Assembly (NCBI GenBank): GCA_947488295.1
Contig: CANKYU010000006.1
Coordinates: 310,001-374,000 of the forward strand
DNA from: an uncultured Anderseniella sp.
Lineage (GTDB): Bacteria; Pseudomonadota; Alphaproteobacteria; Rhizobiales; Aestuariivirgaceae
DNA: 64,000 bases
Reading direction: 5' to 3'
The position numbers were made by a program, and so were the translations under genes. This document shows positions 10,295 through 19,287 of this stretch, piece after piece (position 1 is the stretch's first letter; every line of letters starts with the position of its first letter). The notes below the pieces were generated by a model. That model was not told the origin of the DNA. It did no database searches and worked only from the letters and a program-made list of their open reading frames with translations.

Positions 10295-10997
10295 GCACCA
10301 CTCCGGTGACAGATCTTTCTTCTACCAGAAATTCGAGGTCCTGCTTTTCCGAAAGCACGAGCCATTCGTTTTCCGGAATACCCGGTGCAGCCAGGCTCCA
10401 TCGGAGAAAACTTCGTTCAACTCGCGGATAACTCATTCTGTTGCCTTGCCCACGCATGGCCAGTTCGGTGGAAACCAGGCCCCAAACGGCATCTGGCTGC
10501 CATTTCACGTATGCAAGCAGCACTGCGAGTGACGCCATGTTGTCGAACAGGTTGCCAACACCACGGTATTTGCGCGCCATCCACATTTCACCATGATAAA
10601 CCAGCCATCCGCGAACATTGCGTGATCGGCTCTCCAGGGGTGGTTCAATGAACTCCGGCACCATCAACTGTTCGCGCTTCAGATACAGGCCGGCCATCCA
10701 TCCGACCACCCACTCCGCCAGTGATGTATCGACGAAGTCCAGTCGGCACGCCTGGATGCATATGATGTCACCGTCCTCGTCCAGCAGCGAAACCCAGAAC
10801 CCCTTTGACGACAGCTCTCCGATCGTCGGATCGAACATTGGCGATACGAGATCGCCCCGCAAATGTTCGCGGGTTTCCAGAAAAGCATTGAAGTCACTTG
10901 ACATCTGAACGGTCAGGCCGTGACGTTTTACCCTGTGCAATAGCCGGTGAATGACATCCACTGCGGCCAATGGATTATTGAGTCCCCGATGCAGCAT
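10281..10997 (-). CDS. Hypothetical protein
   Basis: The product is about 238 residues from ATG 10997, which has a good AGAGGG ribosome-binding site; a TTG six codons upstream is possible. I do not recognise the family. The sequence is cytoplasmic-looking, rich in Trp and Arg, with segments such as GFWVSLLDEDGDIICIQACR and AEWVVGWMAGLYLKREQL, and no membrane helix. The layout, with a segment describing movement from strand to helix followed by REQLMVPEF, could suit an acyltransferase-like fold, but I cannot support that. It is convergent and overlaps the end of the PAS-like gene. Confidence 0.6.
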   Translation of the reverse strand: MLHRGLNNPLAAVDVIHRLLHRVKRHGLTVQMSSDFNAFLETREHLRGDLVSPMFDPTIGELSSKGFWVSLLDEDGDIICIQACRLDFVDTSLAEWVVGWMAGLYLKREQLMVPEFIEPPLESRSRNVRGWLVYHGEMWMARKYRGVGNLFDNMASLAVLLAYVKWQPDAVWGLVSTELAMRGQGNRMSYPRVERSFLRWSLAAPGIPENEWLVLSEKQDLEFLVEERSVTGVVLKGD

Positions 10998-11129
10998 TCT
11001 GCCCTCTGCTTGCAAATCGTTTAACTACAATGTGATCTGCAGCAACAACCGTGCCACACGAAAAGTTGCAATATTTTGCAGAGAAAGCAGGATTTGGGGC
11101 TTTTCAGTGTGGTCTGGCCGGGGGCCTGT

Positions 11130-12029
11130 TCATTGTGGCACAGGTGTGCGGTCGCGTTTCGTTTTGAACCGCCACAGGCTGTGACCTGCCAGGGACGCGA
11201 TGACAATCGCGCCGCCGACCAGCGAAAGTGTGCTCGGCATTTCCGAGAATATCATCCACATCCAGACTGGTGTGAGGACTGTCTCAAGCAGGAAGAACAT
11301 GGCGACCACCGCCGCCGCGACGTATCGCGGACCGATCATCAGAAACGCCGTTGCCGCAGGTGTCACCAGAAAGCCGTTGATTGCCATCCAGCCCCATCCG
11401 GCGGCGGTCAGACTGCCGGGAACCGCTAATGGTGCCGCCACAATGGCCGACATCAGGTGCCCCGCGCCTGCGCTAAGAGACTGATTGGTGCCTGAATAGC
11501 GCACGATCGTCAAAGAGGTCGCCATAATTAATGCAACTCCCAACGCCAGCAAATCACCTCGCCAGGTACCGAGTTGCAGGCCATCCGCCACAATCAGCAA
11601 TACCCCCGAAAGAGAACATGCTATGGCAATCCAGGTGGCCGGGCCGAGGCGTTCTTTCAGGAAAAACCAGCCCAGCAGGCCGGCAAACATGGGATTGAAT
11701 GCCAGTATGAAGACGACATTTGCAACTGAGGTCATGCTTATGGAGGCGACGAACATGATATTGGCGACCCCGGCCAGGACCGCAATCATGTAACCGGCTT
11801 TGCCATTGATGAAGCGGGTCTTGTTTTCACGCAGCCTGTTGGTGAACAGCCAGAACAGAAACAATGCGATAAACAGCATTGTGCCGCGCACATAAATGAT
11901 CGTCCAGGTATCTGCGCCGGACAGTTTGAGCAATGGCACATCAAACGAAAGCAGCAGTCCACCCAGAAATGACAGGGCAATGCCTCTTTCCGCTGTTGAC
12001 CCGGATGCGGGACCTGCAGTAGCTGTCAT
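11130..12029 (-). CDS. EamA/DMT-family permease
   Basis: The roughly 299-residue protein has ten hydrophobic segments arranged as two EamA repeats, as in drug/metabolite exporters of the inner membrane. Substrate cannot be told from sequence. I chose ATG 12029 (MTATAGPASG) because the family begins just before the first helix and this ATG overlaps the stop of the upstream bpt gene as ATGA. The longer upstream extension would lie inside bpt in another frame and is unlikely to be real. Confidence 0.88.
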   Translation of the reverse strand: MTATAGPASGSTAERGIALSFLGGLLLSFDVPLLKLSGADTWTIIYVRGTMLFIALFLFWLFTNRLRENKTRFINGKAGYMIAVLAGVANIMFVASISMTSVANVVFILAFNPMFAGLLGWFFLKERLGPATWIAIACSLSGVLLIVADGLQLGTWRGDLLALGVALIMATSLTIVRYSGTNQSLSAGAGHLMSAIVAAPLAVPGSLTAAGWGWMAINGFLVTPAATAFLMIGPRYVAAAVVAMFFLLETVLTPVWMWMIFSEMPSTLSLVGGAIVIASLAGHSLWRFKTKRDRTPVPQ

Positions 12030-12847
12030 TTGAGCTCTTTGTCTCTTCGTTGATGCAACAGCCAGCCTGTCTGGGTCAGGCGCTCCTGCGGGAGAAAGCG
12101 GGCTTTGTAGTCCATTTTCTGCGAGCCTTCGACCCAATAGCCCAGATACACATAAGGAAGACCGGCGCGTTCTGCCCGTTCAATATGGTCCAGGACCATG
12201 TAGGTGCCGAAACTGCTGGCTGAATACTCCGGCGCAAAAAACGAGTAGATCATCGACAGGCCGTCTTCCAGAATGTCGGTCAGTGCGGTAGCGACCAGTT
12301 CTCCCTTGCGGCCGTCGGGACCCGACAGTGACGGTTGTGCCGCCAGCCGGTATTCAATCAGTCGGGTGTCGACAAAACTTTCGTCCACCATCGCTGAATA
12401 GTCCATCATCGACATGTCCGACATGCCGCCGCTGCCGTGGCGCTCATCTATGTAGCGCCTGAATACGGCATACTGTTCGGCCGTGGCCTTTGCCGGCATT
12501 GTGTTGCCGATGATGTGGCGATTGCGCCGCAACAGTTTCCGAAACGATTTGGTCCATTCGAACCGGGACACCGGAACACGTATGGAAACACAGGCAGCAC
12601 ACCCGTCACAGGCAGGCCGGTAGGCAATGTTCTGTGAACGCCGGAAACCGCCCTGTGCCAGCGTATCGTGAAGTTGCCGGGCATCAGCGTTGATCAGGTG
12701 AGTGAACACCTTGCGCTCCTGCTGGCCTTCAAGATAAGGGCAGGGTGCCGGTGCAGTAATGAAAAACTGCGGGAAATTTCGGCGCTCAACACTCAAGGTC
12801 TGGCATTCCGTTTGATTTGGCGTCGTTACAGTCGGGCTATTGTACAA
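12026..12847 (-). CDS. bpt: Aspartate/glutamate leucyltransferase (Bpt/Ate family)
   Basis: The 273-residue enzyme transfers leucine (Bpt type) or arginine from tRNA to N-terminal acidic residues and so marks proteins for the ClpS/ClpAP N-end rule pathway. The N-terminal cysteine cluster is seen as CPYLEGQQERKVF and YRPACDGCAACVSIRVPV, and the C-terminal domain has the conserved YLGYWVEGSQKMDYKARF. The start is probably TTG 12847, since no ATG or GTG lies at a suitable place before the family's conserved N-terminus; no clear ribosome-binding site is visible. It is coupled to the downstream permease by ATGA. Confidence 0.92.
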   Translation of the reverse strand: MYNSPTVTTPNQTECQTLSVERRNFPQFFITAPAPCPYLEGQQERKVFTHLINADARQLHDTLAQGGFRRSQNIAYRPACDGCAACVSIRVPVSRFEWTKSFRKLLRRNRHIIGNTMPAKATAEQYAVFRRYIDERHGSGGMSDMSMMDYSAMVDESFVDTRLIEYRLAAQPSLSGPDGRKGELVATALTDILEDGLSMIYSFFAPEYSASSFGTYMVLDHIERAERAGLPYVYLGYWVEGSQKMDYKARFLPQERLTQTGWLLHQRRDKELK

Positions 12848-12922
12848 ACAATTACAGACTTTGGTGCTAGGGTTAAGTGCGCAGCTTTGATTGTCAACAA
12901 AGCAATCATGTTGTCTGTGACT

Positions 12923-14143
12923 TTACTCACCAGCACCGAACTGTGAAACTTTCGCGATATATGGCTGTTCGCGCATAAAGGCGATGATCTGGTCCGCATG
13001 GTCGGGCCCACGTGTTTCAATGGTGATTTCCAGCACCGCGCCCTTTGCCGGGACATCAAGAAAATTACGCTGATGATGGACTTCAAGTATGTTGGCTTTC
13101 TGCTCACCGAGCGCCGATGAGATGAGACCCAGCACGCCGGGTCGGTCCTCAATCCGAAATCTGAGCGATACAACGCGCTTGTCGCGACCAAGTTCCCGGA
13201 CGATCAGGGAGGCAAGCATTCTCTGATCGAGGTTGCCGCCGCAAATAACCAGTCCGAGATTCTTTCCCTTCCAGCGGGCAGGGTCCTGCAGCACCGCGGC
13301 CACGCCTGCCGCACCTGCACCTTCGGCCAGCAGTTTTTCCTGCGACAGCAGTGTGGCAACGGCATTTTCAACTGCAGCTTCGCTGATAAGCACAATGTCG
13401 TCGACGCAGGACCGACATATCTCAACGGCGAAGTCACCCACATCACGGACCGCAATGCCTTCGGCCAGGGTCGAGCCGCCCGATTCAGCGCCGGTCTCAT
13501 TGAGTGCTGCATGCATCGACGGGTAACGCTCCAGTTCAACGCCGATGATCTCCATATCCGGCTTGATTTTCCGGGCGGCCACCGCCATGCCGCTGATCAG
13601 TCCGCCGCCGCCGATCGGAATGATCAGCGTATCGAGTTCCGGGGCATCTGCCAGCATCTCGAGCGCGATCGTGCCCTGGCCGGCCATAACGAGAGGATCG
13701 TTGTATGGATGAACCAGGACCAGGCCGCGGTCTTCGATAAGGCGGTTGAGATGATCGCGCGCCTCCGCCAGGGTTTCACCGGCCAGCTCAACCGTTGCAC
13801 CGAAGTTGCGGGTCCGTTCCACCTTGGTCCATGGCGTTGTTTCCGGCATGACGATGGTCGCCGTAATGCCGAGTTGGGTTGCATGATATGCGACCGCCTG
13901 GGCATGGTTGCCGGCCGACAGTGCAATGACGCCGCGTCTGCGTTCATCCGGTGTCAGCGACAAAAGTTTGTTCAGGGCCCCGCGAACCTTGAACGCATTG
14001 GTTGTCTGCAGTGTCTCCAGCTTCAACATTACATTGGCGCCGGTTCGGTCAGACAGGCTGGCCGCACGCACCAGTGGTGTGTGAGGCACCTTGCCGGAGA
14101 TGGCCCCGGATGCGCGCTTTATGTCTTCGAAGGTGATTGTCAT
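12923..14143 (-). CDS. ilvA: Threonine ammonia-lyase with C-terminal ACT domain
   Basis: The roughly 406-residue PLP enzyme converts threonine to 2-oxobutyrate and ammonia. The PLP lysine is in TTNAFKVRGALNK, the phosphate-binding glycine loop is PIGGGGLISG, and the last 75 residues form one ACT domain (RIEDRPGVLGLISSAL). This short single-ACT form is found both as catabolic (TdcB-like) and biosynthetic enzyme, so the symbol is tentative. ATG 14143 has AGGCAGG just upstream; ATG 14164 is an alternative without a ribosome-binding site. Confidence 0.88.
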   Translation of the reverse strand: MTITFEDIKRASGAISGKVPHTPLVRAASLSDRTGANVMLKLETLQTTNAFKVRGALNKLLSLTPDERRRGVIALSAGNHAQAVAYHATQLGITATIVMPETTPWTKVERTRNFGATVELAGETLAEARDHLNRLIEDRGLVLVHPYNDPLVMAGQGTIALEMLADAPELDTLIIPIGGGGLISGMAVAARKIKPDMEIIGVELERYPSMHAALNETGAESGGSTLAEGIAVRDVGDFAVEICRSCVDDIVLISEAAVENAVATLLSQEKLLAEGAGAAGVAAVLQDPARWKGKNLGLVICGGNLDQRMLASLIVRELGRDKRVVSLRFRIEDRPGVLGLISSALGEQKANILEVHHQRNFLDVPAKGAVLEITIETRGPDHADQIIAFMREQPYIAKVSQFGAGE

Positions 14144-14257
14144 CCTGCCTGCTGAAACTGACATGTCATGTGGATTGAACGGCTGGCTTAAAGCGAATAC
14201 CAATAGCAATCAATAGAACCAGTATTTGTTGCAGATTTGCTTGAAAGGGATTGAGGC

Positions 14258-15136
14258 ATGGGCGTTCGTACAGCATGGATCGGTTTGGGTGTCATGGGAT
14301 ATCCCATGGCAGGGTATCTGGTCTCCAAGGGTGGCCATGATGTGGTGGTTTACAACCGCACAGCCGCGAAGGCAGAAAAATGGGTTGCGGAACACGGCGG
14401 CTCGCACGCGCTGACGCCGAAGCAGGCGGCGGAAGGTGCCGACTTCGTGTTTGCCTGTGTCGGCAATGATGATGACCTGCGCTCGGTGACGACCGGTCCG
14501 GACGGCGCATTCCAGTCCATGAAGGACGGTGCCGTGTTTGTGGACCACACTACGGCGTCGGCTGATGTGGCCCGCGAACTGCAGGCTGCAGCCGCTGCGC
14601 AGGGTATCGGTTTCGTGGATGCCCCTGTCTCCGGCGGCCAGGCCGGTGCCGAAAACGGGGCACTGACCGTCATGTGCGGTGGTGAGCAGGCAGACTATGA
14701 CAGGTCCGAAGACCTGATCGGGTGTTTCTCCAAGAGTTGCCGGCTGCTGGGCGGACCCGGTGCCGGCCAACTCGCCAAGATGTGCAACCAGATTGCCATT
14801 GCCGGTCTTGTACAGGGCCTGTCTGAAGCCATTCACTTCGGCAAGAATGCCGGCCTCGACATGGAGGCGGTTGTGGACGTCATCTCCAAGGGGGCGGCAG
14901 GCAGCTGGCAGATGGAAAACCGTTACAAGACCATGATTGCGGGCGAGTTCGAGTTTGGTTTCGCCGTCGACTGGATGCGCAAGGATCTGGGCATCTGCCT
15001 GGGCGAGGCACGAAACAACAAGTCCCACCTTCCGGTTGCAGCCCTTGTTGATCAGTTTTATTCGCGGGTCCAGGCAATGGGCGGTGGTCGTTGGGATACG
15101 TCCAGCCTCATCGCGTTGCTGGACAAGGATAAGTAA
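14258..15136 (+). CDS. 3-hydroxyisobutyrate dehydrogenase-family oxidoreductase
   Basis: The 292-residue NAD(P)-dependent beta-hydroxyacid dehydrogenase has an N-terminal Rossmann nucleotide loop (GLGVMGYPMAGYL), the substrate-binding motif DAPVSGGQAGAENG at about 126-139, and the catalytic lysine in GAGQLAKMCNQ. Candidate substrates are 3-hydroxyisobutyrate or tartronate semialdehyde. A second family member lies at 21317-22207 next to valine-catabolism genes, so this copy may have another substrate. It precedes the PLP decarboxylase gene by 12 bases, suggesting an operon. Confidence 0.9.
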   Translation: MGVRTAWIGLGVMGYPMAGYLVSKGGHDVVVYNRTAAKAEKWVAEHGGSHALTPKQAAEGADFVFACVGNDDDLRSVTTGPDGAFQSMKDGAVFVDHTTASADVARELQAAAAAQGIGFVDAPVSGGQAGAENGALTVMCGGEQADYDRSEDLIGCFSKSCRLLGGPGAGQLAKMCNQIAIAGLVQGLSEAIHFGKNAGLDMEAVVDVISKGAAGSWQMENRYKTMIAGEFEFGFAVDWMRKDLGICLGEARNNKSHLPVAALVDQFYSRVQAMGGGRWDTSSLIALLDKDK

Positions 15137-15148
15137 GGCTTAACAGTC

Positions 15149-16276
15149 ATGACGCTACCGCATTACCGGACTGTTGATGATCTGTTGACATCGACAGCGC
15201 CGGACCAACCCGTCATGTGCTTCTGCCCGGCTGCCTTTCGTGGTGAAGCAGAGCGCTTTGCAAACGGTTTTCCCGGTGACGTTCATTACGCCGTGAAGGC
15301 AAACCCGCATCCGTCCGTTTTGCGCTGGCTGACCGAAGGTGGTGTGAAAGGTTTTGATGTAGCCTCAATCGCGGAAATCGAACTGGTGCGCAGCCAACTG
15401 GGCGACGCACACTGTGCCTTCAATCACCCGGTTAAATCCCGCACCGATATTGCAACGGCCCACGATGGGCTTGGCGTCCGGGATTTCGTTGTCGATCATG
15501 AACGGGAACTGGCCAAGATTGCGGACATCTGCGGGCGCGACTGCACCATTGAAGTGCGCATCGCCAAGGCGAATCCGGAATCCGCGGTTGACCTGAATTC
15601 CAAGTTTGGCTGTGACGGGCAAACAGCAGCACGCCTGTTGCGCCAGGCCAGCGAGTTGGGGTTTGACGTGGCGGTGGCAATGCATGTTGGCTGGCAGGCG
15701 CCCAATCCGGCTGCGTGGGCAGAAGCCATGGCGATGGGGGCAGGGTGCGCGGAAGCGGCCGGCGTATCACTGAAATATGCAAACCTCGGTGGCGGTTATC
15801 CCTCTGTCCTGATGCCCAGGGAGCGCAGGCTGGAGGATTTCTTTGCGGCAATCGCGACGGCAAAGGCCGAGCACATGAGCGGGACGGATCTGAACTGCGA
15901 GCCGGGATCGGCTCTGGCGTGGACCGGCGGGGCGACAATTGCGCAAGTGCATCTGCGCAAGGAAGACAGCCTGTACCTGAACGACGGCATCTACGGCGCC
16001 ATGAACGAGATAAAGTTCTCGGCAATCGCGCCACCAGCGACGGCGTACAAAACTGACGGATCCAGGCTGACCGGCGCAGATCGCGCCTTTACCGTGTTCG
16101 GACCAACCTGTGACAGCCTTGATACATTGCCGACGCGGATCGGGTTGCCTGATGCGATTGATGAAGGTGACTATGTGGTTTTCGGATGGATGGGCGCCTA
16201 TTCCAATGCCCTGCGCACTGACTTTAACGGGCTTGGGCAGTTGAGTTATGCAACTGTCGACGAGTTTCCGGTGTGA
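15149..16276 (+). CDS. Type III PLP-dependent decarboxylase (ornithine/lysine type)
   Basis: The 375-residue alanine-racemase-fold decarboxylase probably makes a polyamine such as putrescine from ornithine. The PLP lysine is in HYAVKANPHP, the glycine-rich phosphate-binding loop in NLGGGYPS, and the C-terminal active-site cysteine and aspartate in GPTCDSLD. Length and motifs match the eukaryotic-type ornithine/lysine decarboxylases of alphaproteobacteria better than LysA. It is probably cotranscribed with the upstream dehydrogenase; substrate assignment is inference. Confidence 0.88.
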   Translation: MTLPHYRTVDDLLTSTAPDQPVMCFCPAAFRGEAERFANGFPGDVHYAVKANPHPSVLRWLTEGGVKGFDVASIAEIELVRSQLGDAHCAFNHPVKSRTDIATAHDGLGVRDFVVDHERELAKIADICGRDCTIEVRIAKANPESAVDLNSKFGCDGQTAARLLRQASELGFDVAVAMHVGWQAPNPAAWAEAMAMGAGCAEAAGVSLKYANLGGGYPSVLMPRERRLEDFFAAIATAKAEHMSGTDLNCEPGSALAWTGGATIAQVHLRKEDSLYLNDGIYGAMNEIKFSAIAPPATAYKTDGSRLTGADRAFTVFGPTCDSLDTLPTRIGLPDAIDEGDYVVFGWMGAYSNALRTDFNGLGQLSYATVDEFPV

Positions 16277-16286
16277 CGTCAGTACG

Positions 16287-16652
16287 TCATTCCACGATCA
16301 TGTAGAATTTCCGCAGTGTCTCTTCAATCTGCCAGATGCACTTTGCGCCCTTGGCGATGTAAAATGTGTCACCGGCTGTGAACGTCTCAGCATGACCATC
16401 GGCGTTGGTAACGGTCAGCCTGCCTGAAATGACCGTCATCATTTCATGCGCCGGGTAACTGTCGATCTCCTCCCGGCACGGCGCGCACTCCCAGACACCT
16501 GTCAGAACGCTTTCGTCCGGTGTGGCAAAGAACGTATGGTTGAGTTCGGTTTGGTCGTTGGTGGTGAACGCATCCGCCGCGGTCATGTCCGACTTTTGCA
16601 TGCCGGTAACCGGATCTCCGCCGGCAAGCAGTCTTATAACCTTGTTGCCCAT
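16287..16652 (-). CDS. Cupin-domain protein
   Basis: The 121-residue product is a single small beta-barrel of the cupin_3 (DUF861) type: a PAHEMMTVISGRLTVTNADG strand pair and a GDTFYIAKGAKCIWQI segment are typical. There is no enzymatic assignment; relatives include ureidoglycine-type and EutQ-like proteins. It converges with the decarboxylase gene and starts 18 bases downstream of the hemB stop on the same strand, so it may be read through from hemB. Confidence 0.82.
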   Translation of the reverse strand: MGNKVIRLLAGGDPVTGMQKSDMTAADAFTTNDQTELNHTFFATPDESVLTGVWECAPCREEIDSYPAHEMMTVISGRLTVTNADGHAETFTAGDTFYIAKGAKCIWQIEETLRKFYMIVE

Positions 16653-16670
16653 CGAACGGTCCTTCCCGGT

Positions 16671-17720
16671 TCATCCGTTTAGTTTCTGAGCCATGTCCCG
16701 GGCAAAATAGGTCAATACACCATCCGCACCGGCCCGTTTGAAACTGTGCAGCGCCTCGATGATCACTTTCTCGCCGTCAAGCCAGCCGTTCTGGACAGCA
16801 GCCATCAGCATCGCGTATTCGCCCGACACCTGGTAGGCGAAAGTGGGGACACCGAACTCGGACTTCAGACGCGTCACAACATCAAGATAGGGCATGCCGG
16901 GCTTGACCATGATCATGTCGGCGCCTTCCGCTATGTCGAGTTCGGCTTCGCGCACGCATTCGTCAATATTGGCGAAATCCATCTGGTAGGTCTTCTTGTC
17001 GCCCGACAGGGTCCCCGATGACCCTACCGCCTCCCGGAAGGGACCGTAGAAGGCCGACGCATACTTGGCCGTATAGGCCATGATCATTACATCCTGGAAG
17101 CCGGAGGTTTCCAGGCCGGACCGGATGGCGCCAATGCGTCCGTCCATCATGTCGGAGGGTCCGATGATGTCGCAACCGGCCTCCGCCTGGACCAGCGATT
17201 GTGCCACGAGGATCTCGATTGTCTCGTCATTGAGGATACGGCCGTCGTCAAGCAGACCGTCGTGGCCATGGGTCGTATAGGGATCGAGAGCCACATCGGT
17301 CATGATCCCGATGTCCGGTACGGCATCCTTGATCGCGCGGACAGCGGTGCAGACCAGGTTGTCGCGGTTCAGCGCTTCACGGCCGTCGGAGGTGCGTTTG
17401 TCGGGTGGGGTGTTGGGAAACACCGCGATGACCGGAATGCCGAGGTCGCGGGCCTCTCTGGCCGCAGTCACCGCCAGATCGATGCTGAGGCGCTCAACAC
17501 CGGGCATTGAAGCAATCGGTTCGCGCTTGCCTTTTCCGGCCATGACGAAGATCGGCCAGATGAAATCATCCGGTGTCAGCGCAGACTGCCTTACCATCCG
17601 GCGTGACCAGTCTGCCTGCCGTGTGCGGCGCAGGCGGGTCCCCGGAAAACCGGACGAGACATCCTGTCCGGCTGGAGTTTGCGCAAGTGTATTTTGTGAA
17701 CGCGGGCGGGGATGGGTCAT
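16671..17720 (-). CDS. hemB: Delta-aminolevulinic acid dehydratase (porphobilinogen synthase)
   Basis: The 349-residue enzyme condenses two 5-aminolevulinate molecules to porphobilinogen in tetrapyrrole synthesis. The two Schiff-base lysines are in MAYTAKYASAFYGPF and MIMVKPGMPY. The zinc-binding cysteines of the E. coli/animal enzyme are replaced (DVALDPYTTHGHDG), so this is the magnesium/potassium-type enzyme known from other alphaproteobacteria. The first 35 residues are a variable Arg-rich leader. It is divergent from the acyl-CoA dehydrogenase gene. Confidence 0.95.
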   Translation of the reverse strand: MTHPRPRSQNTLAQTPAGQDVSSGFPGTRLRRTRQADWSRRMVRQSALTPDDFIWPIFVMAGKGKREPIASMPGVERLSIDLAVTAAREARDLGIPVIAVFPNTPPDKRTSDGREALNRDNLVCTAVRAIKDAVPDIGIMTDVALDPYTTHGHDGLLDDGRILNDETIEILVAQSLVQAEAGCDIIGPSDMMDGRIGAIRSGLETSGFQDVMIMAYTAKYASAFYGPFREAVGSSGTLSGDKKTYQMDFANIDECVREAELDIAEGADMIMVKPGMPYLDVVTRLKSEFGVPTFAYQVSGEYAMLMAAVQNGWLDGEKVIIEALHSFKRAGADGVLTYFARDMAQKLNG

Positions 17721-17857
17721 TGAAACGCGGCTCTCATGGATTTGTACTCTTCAACTATGCACCATGTATCTGTCAGTCGCCAGTCATGTTGACCGGTCGG
17801 GTAAAGCGGCTCTATCAACACCATATAGTGGAAACCGCAAGGGCAGAGGTCAATACA

Positions 17858-18997
17858 GTGAATTTCGAGCCGACTGAAGAACAACGTGCCATCCGCGATC
17901 TCGCCGCATCATTTGCTGCCGATGAAATGGCGCCGCATGCAGCAAGATGGGATGCCGAACACATCTTTCCGCGCGATACAATCGTGCAGACAGCGGCGCT
18001 GGGCTTTGCGGGTCTGTATGTAAAGGATGACGTTGGTGGCTCCAATCTGTCTCGCCTGGACTCGGTTCTGATCTTTGAAGAACTCTCCAAAGCGTGTCCT
18101 TCGACCGCTGCGTTCATTTCGATTCACAACATGGCAGCCTGGATGATCGACAACTTTGGCAGCGAAGACCAGCGCCGGAAGTTTCTGCCGGACATGACGG
18201 CCATGAACAAGATCTCCAGTTATTGCCTGACCGAACCCGGTTCCGGTTCCGACGCAGCAGCGCTGCGCACGAAGGCGGTAAAGGACGGTGATCACTATGT
18301 GCTGAACGGATCCAAGGCGTTCATTTCAGGTGCCGGGGCCAATGACCTCTACCTGACCATGGTGCGCACTGGCGACGATACGCCAAATGGCATCTCCTGC
18401 ATCATGATAGAAAACGGGACTGAAGGTCTGAGCTTCGGCGCGAACGAGAAAAAGCTGGGCTGGCACTCACAACCCACAGCACAGGTAAATTTCGACAATT
18501 GCCGGGTGCCGGCGGAGAACCTGATTGGCGGCGAGGGCAACGGTTTCCGTATTGCCATGGCCGGTCTCGACGGCGGCAGGCTGAATATCGGCGCCTGTTC
18601 CATCGGCGGCGCGCAAGCCTGCATTGATCACGCGGTTGACTACATGAAAACCAGAAAAGCCTTTGGCAAGGCCATCTCCGAATTTCAGGCATTGCAGTTC
18701 CGGCTGGCCGACATGCAGACAGAACTCGAATCCGCCCGAATTCTGCTTTACGCCGCTGCCCAGAAGGTAAATGACAAGCACCCCGAGGCGACAAGATTTG
18801 CAGCCATGGCGAAACGCAAGGCAACCGATACCGGCTTTGATGTGGTCAATGATGCGCTGCAGATGTTTGGCGGCTACGGTTACCTTCAGGACTATCCGGT
18901 GGAGCGCTATCTGCGCGACCTGCGCGTACATCAAATTCTTGAAGGCACCAATGAAATCATGCGACTGATCATTTCACGCGACATGCTGCGCCAGTAG
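17858..18997 (+). CDS. Acyl-CoA dehydrogenase, probably isobutyryl-CoA dehydrogenase
   Basis: The 379-residue flavoenzyme oxidises an acyl-CoA to the 2,3-enoyl-CoA. It shows the FAD-binding YCLTEPGSGSDAAALRTKA segment, the signature GGYGYLQDYPVERYLRDLRV, and the catalytic glutamate in ILEGTNEIMR. I chose GTG 17858 (MNFEPTEEQ) because family members begin here and AGAGG lies just upstream; the open frame extends 285 bases further but overlaps hemB. The next genes encode 3-hydroxyisobutyryl-CoA hydrolase and 3-hydroxyisobutyrate dehydrogenase, so isobutyryl-CoA from valine is the likely substrate. Confidence 0.9.
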   Translation: MNFEPTEEQRAIRDLAASFAADEMAPHAARWDAEHIFPRDTIVQTAALGFAGLYVKDDVGGSNLSRLDSVLIFEELSKACPSTAAFISIHNMAAWMIDNFGSEDQRRKFLPDMTAMNKISSYCLTEPGSGSDAAALRTKAVKDGDHYVLNGSKAFISGAGANDLYLTMVRTGDDTPNGISCIMIENGTEGLSFGANEKKLGWHSQPTAQVNFDNCRVPAENLIGGEGNGFRIAMAGLDGGRLNIGACSIGGAQACIDHAVDYMKTRKAFGKAISEFQALQFRLADMQTELESARILLYAAAQKVNDKHPEATRFAAMAKRKATDTGFDVVNDALQMFGGYGYLQDYPVERYLRDLRVHQILEGTNEIMRLIISRDMLRQ

Positions 18998-19004
18998 TTT
19001 TGCT

Positions 19005-19267
19005 AGGTCATGGACTTATGAACAGGATCAAGATGGCGTTGAAACCGCAAAAATATGCAAGGAAAAGCTCGCCGGACGGGCTGGTGGCCCGTTCAAGAGT
19101 TTTGACGCGGCAGATTGCAGCGGTTTCACCGTCCGGAGGATATGATCAATTTGCCCGGCTACCGCGTTGCAAGTTCTTGAAAACCGGAAGGTTTCCTGCG
19201 AACTCGCGCCTTGTATCCAGGCAAATTGATTCATACCATATTGACCCTGTTCATAAGTCCATGACCT
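19005..19267. repeat. 263-bp element with 32-bp inverted terminal repeats
   Basis: The gap between the acyl-CoA dehydrogenase stop and the next start is almost filled by a palindrome-ended element. The left arm (19005-19036) and right arm (19236-19267) are inverted copies matching at 30 of 32 positions, with the outermost 22 bases identical. Inside are a further inverted pair (19141-19155 with 19220-19235, one base indel), a hairpin ACGGGC/GCCCGT at 19076-19092, and the complementary octamers GAAACCGC/GCGGTTTC and CCGGACGG/CCGTCCGG. No open frame of coding quality is inside. It could be a miniature transposable element or a large structured RNA spacer; no clear target-site duplication is visible. 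Confidence 0.8.
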
Positions 19268-19287
19268 GGATTGGTTTGTGACCGCCG

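Noticed and set aside
17573..17857. In-frame extension of the acyl-CoA dehydrogenase gene into hemB on the other strand
   Set aside because: The family N-terminus begins at GTG 17858 with a good ribosome-binding site; the extension is antisense to hemB and has no domain character.
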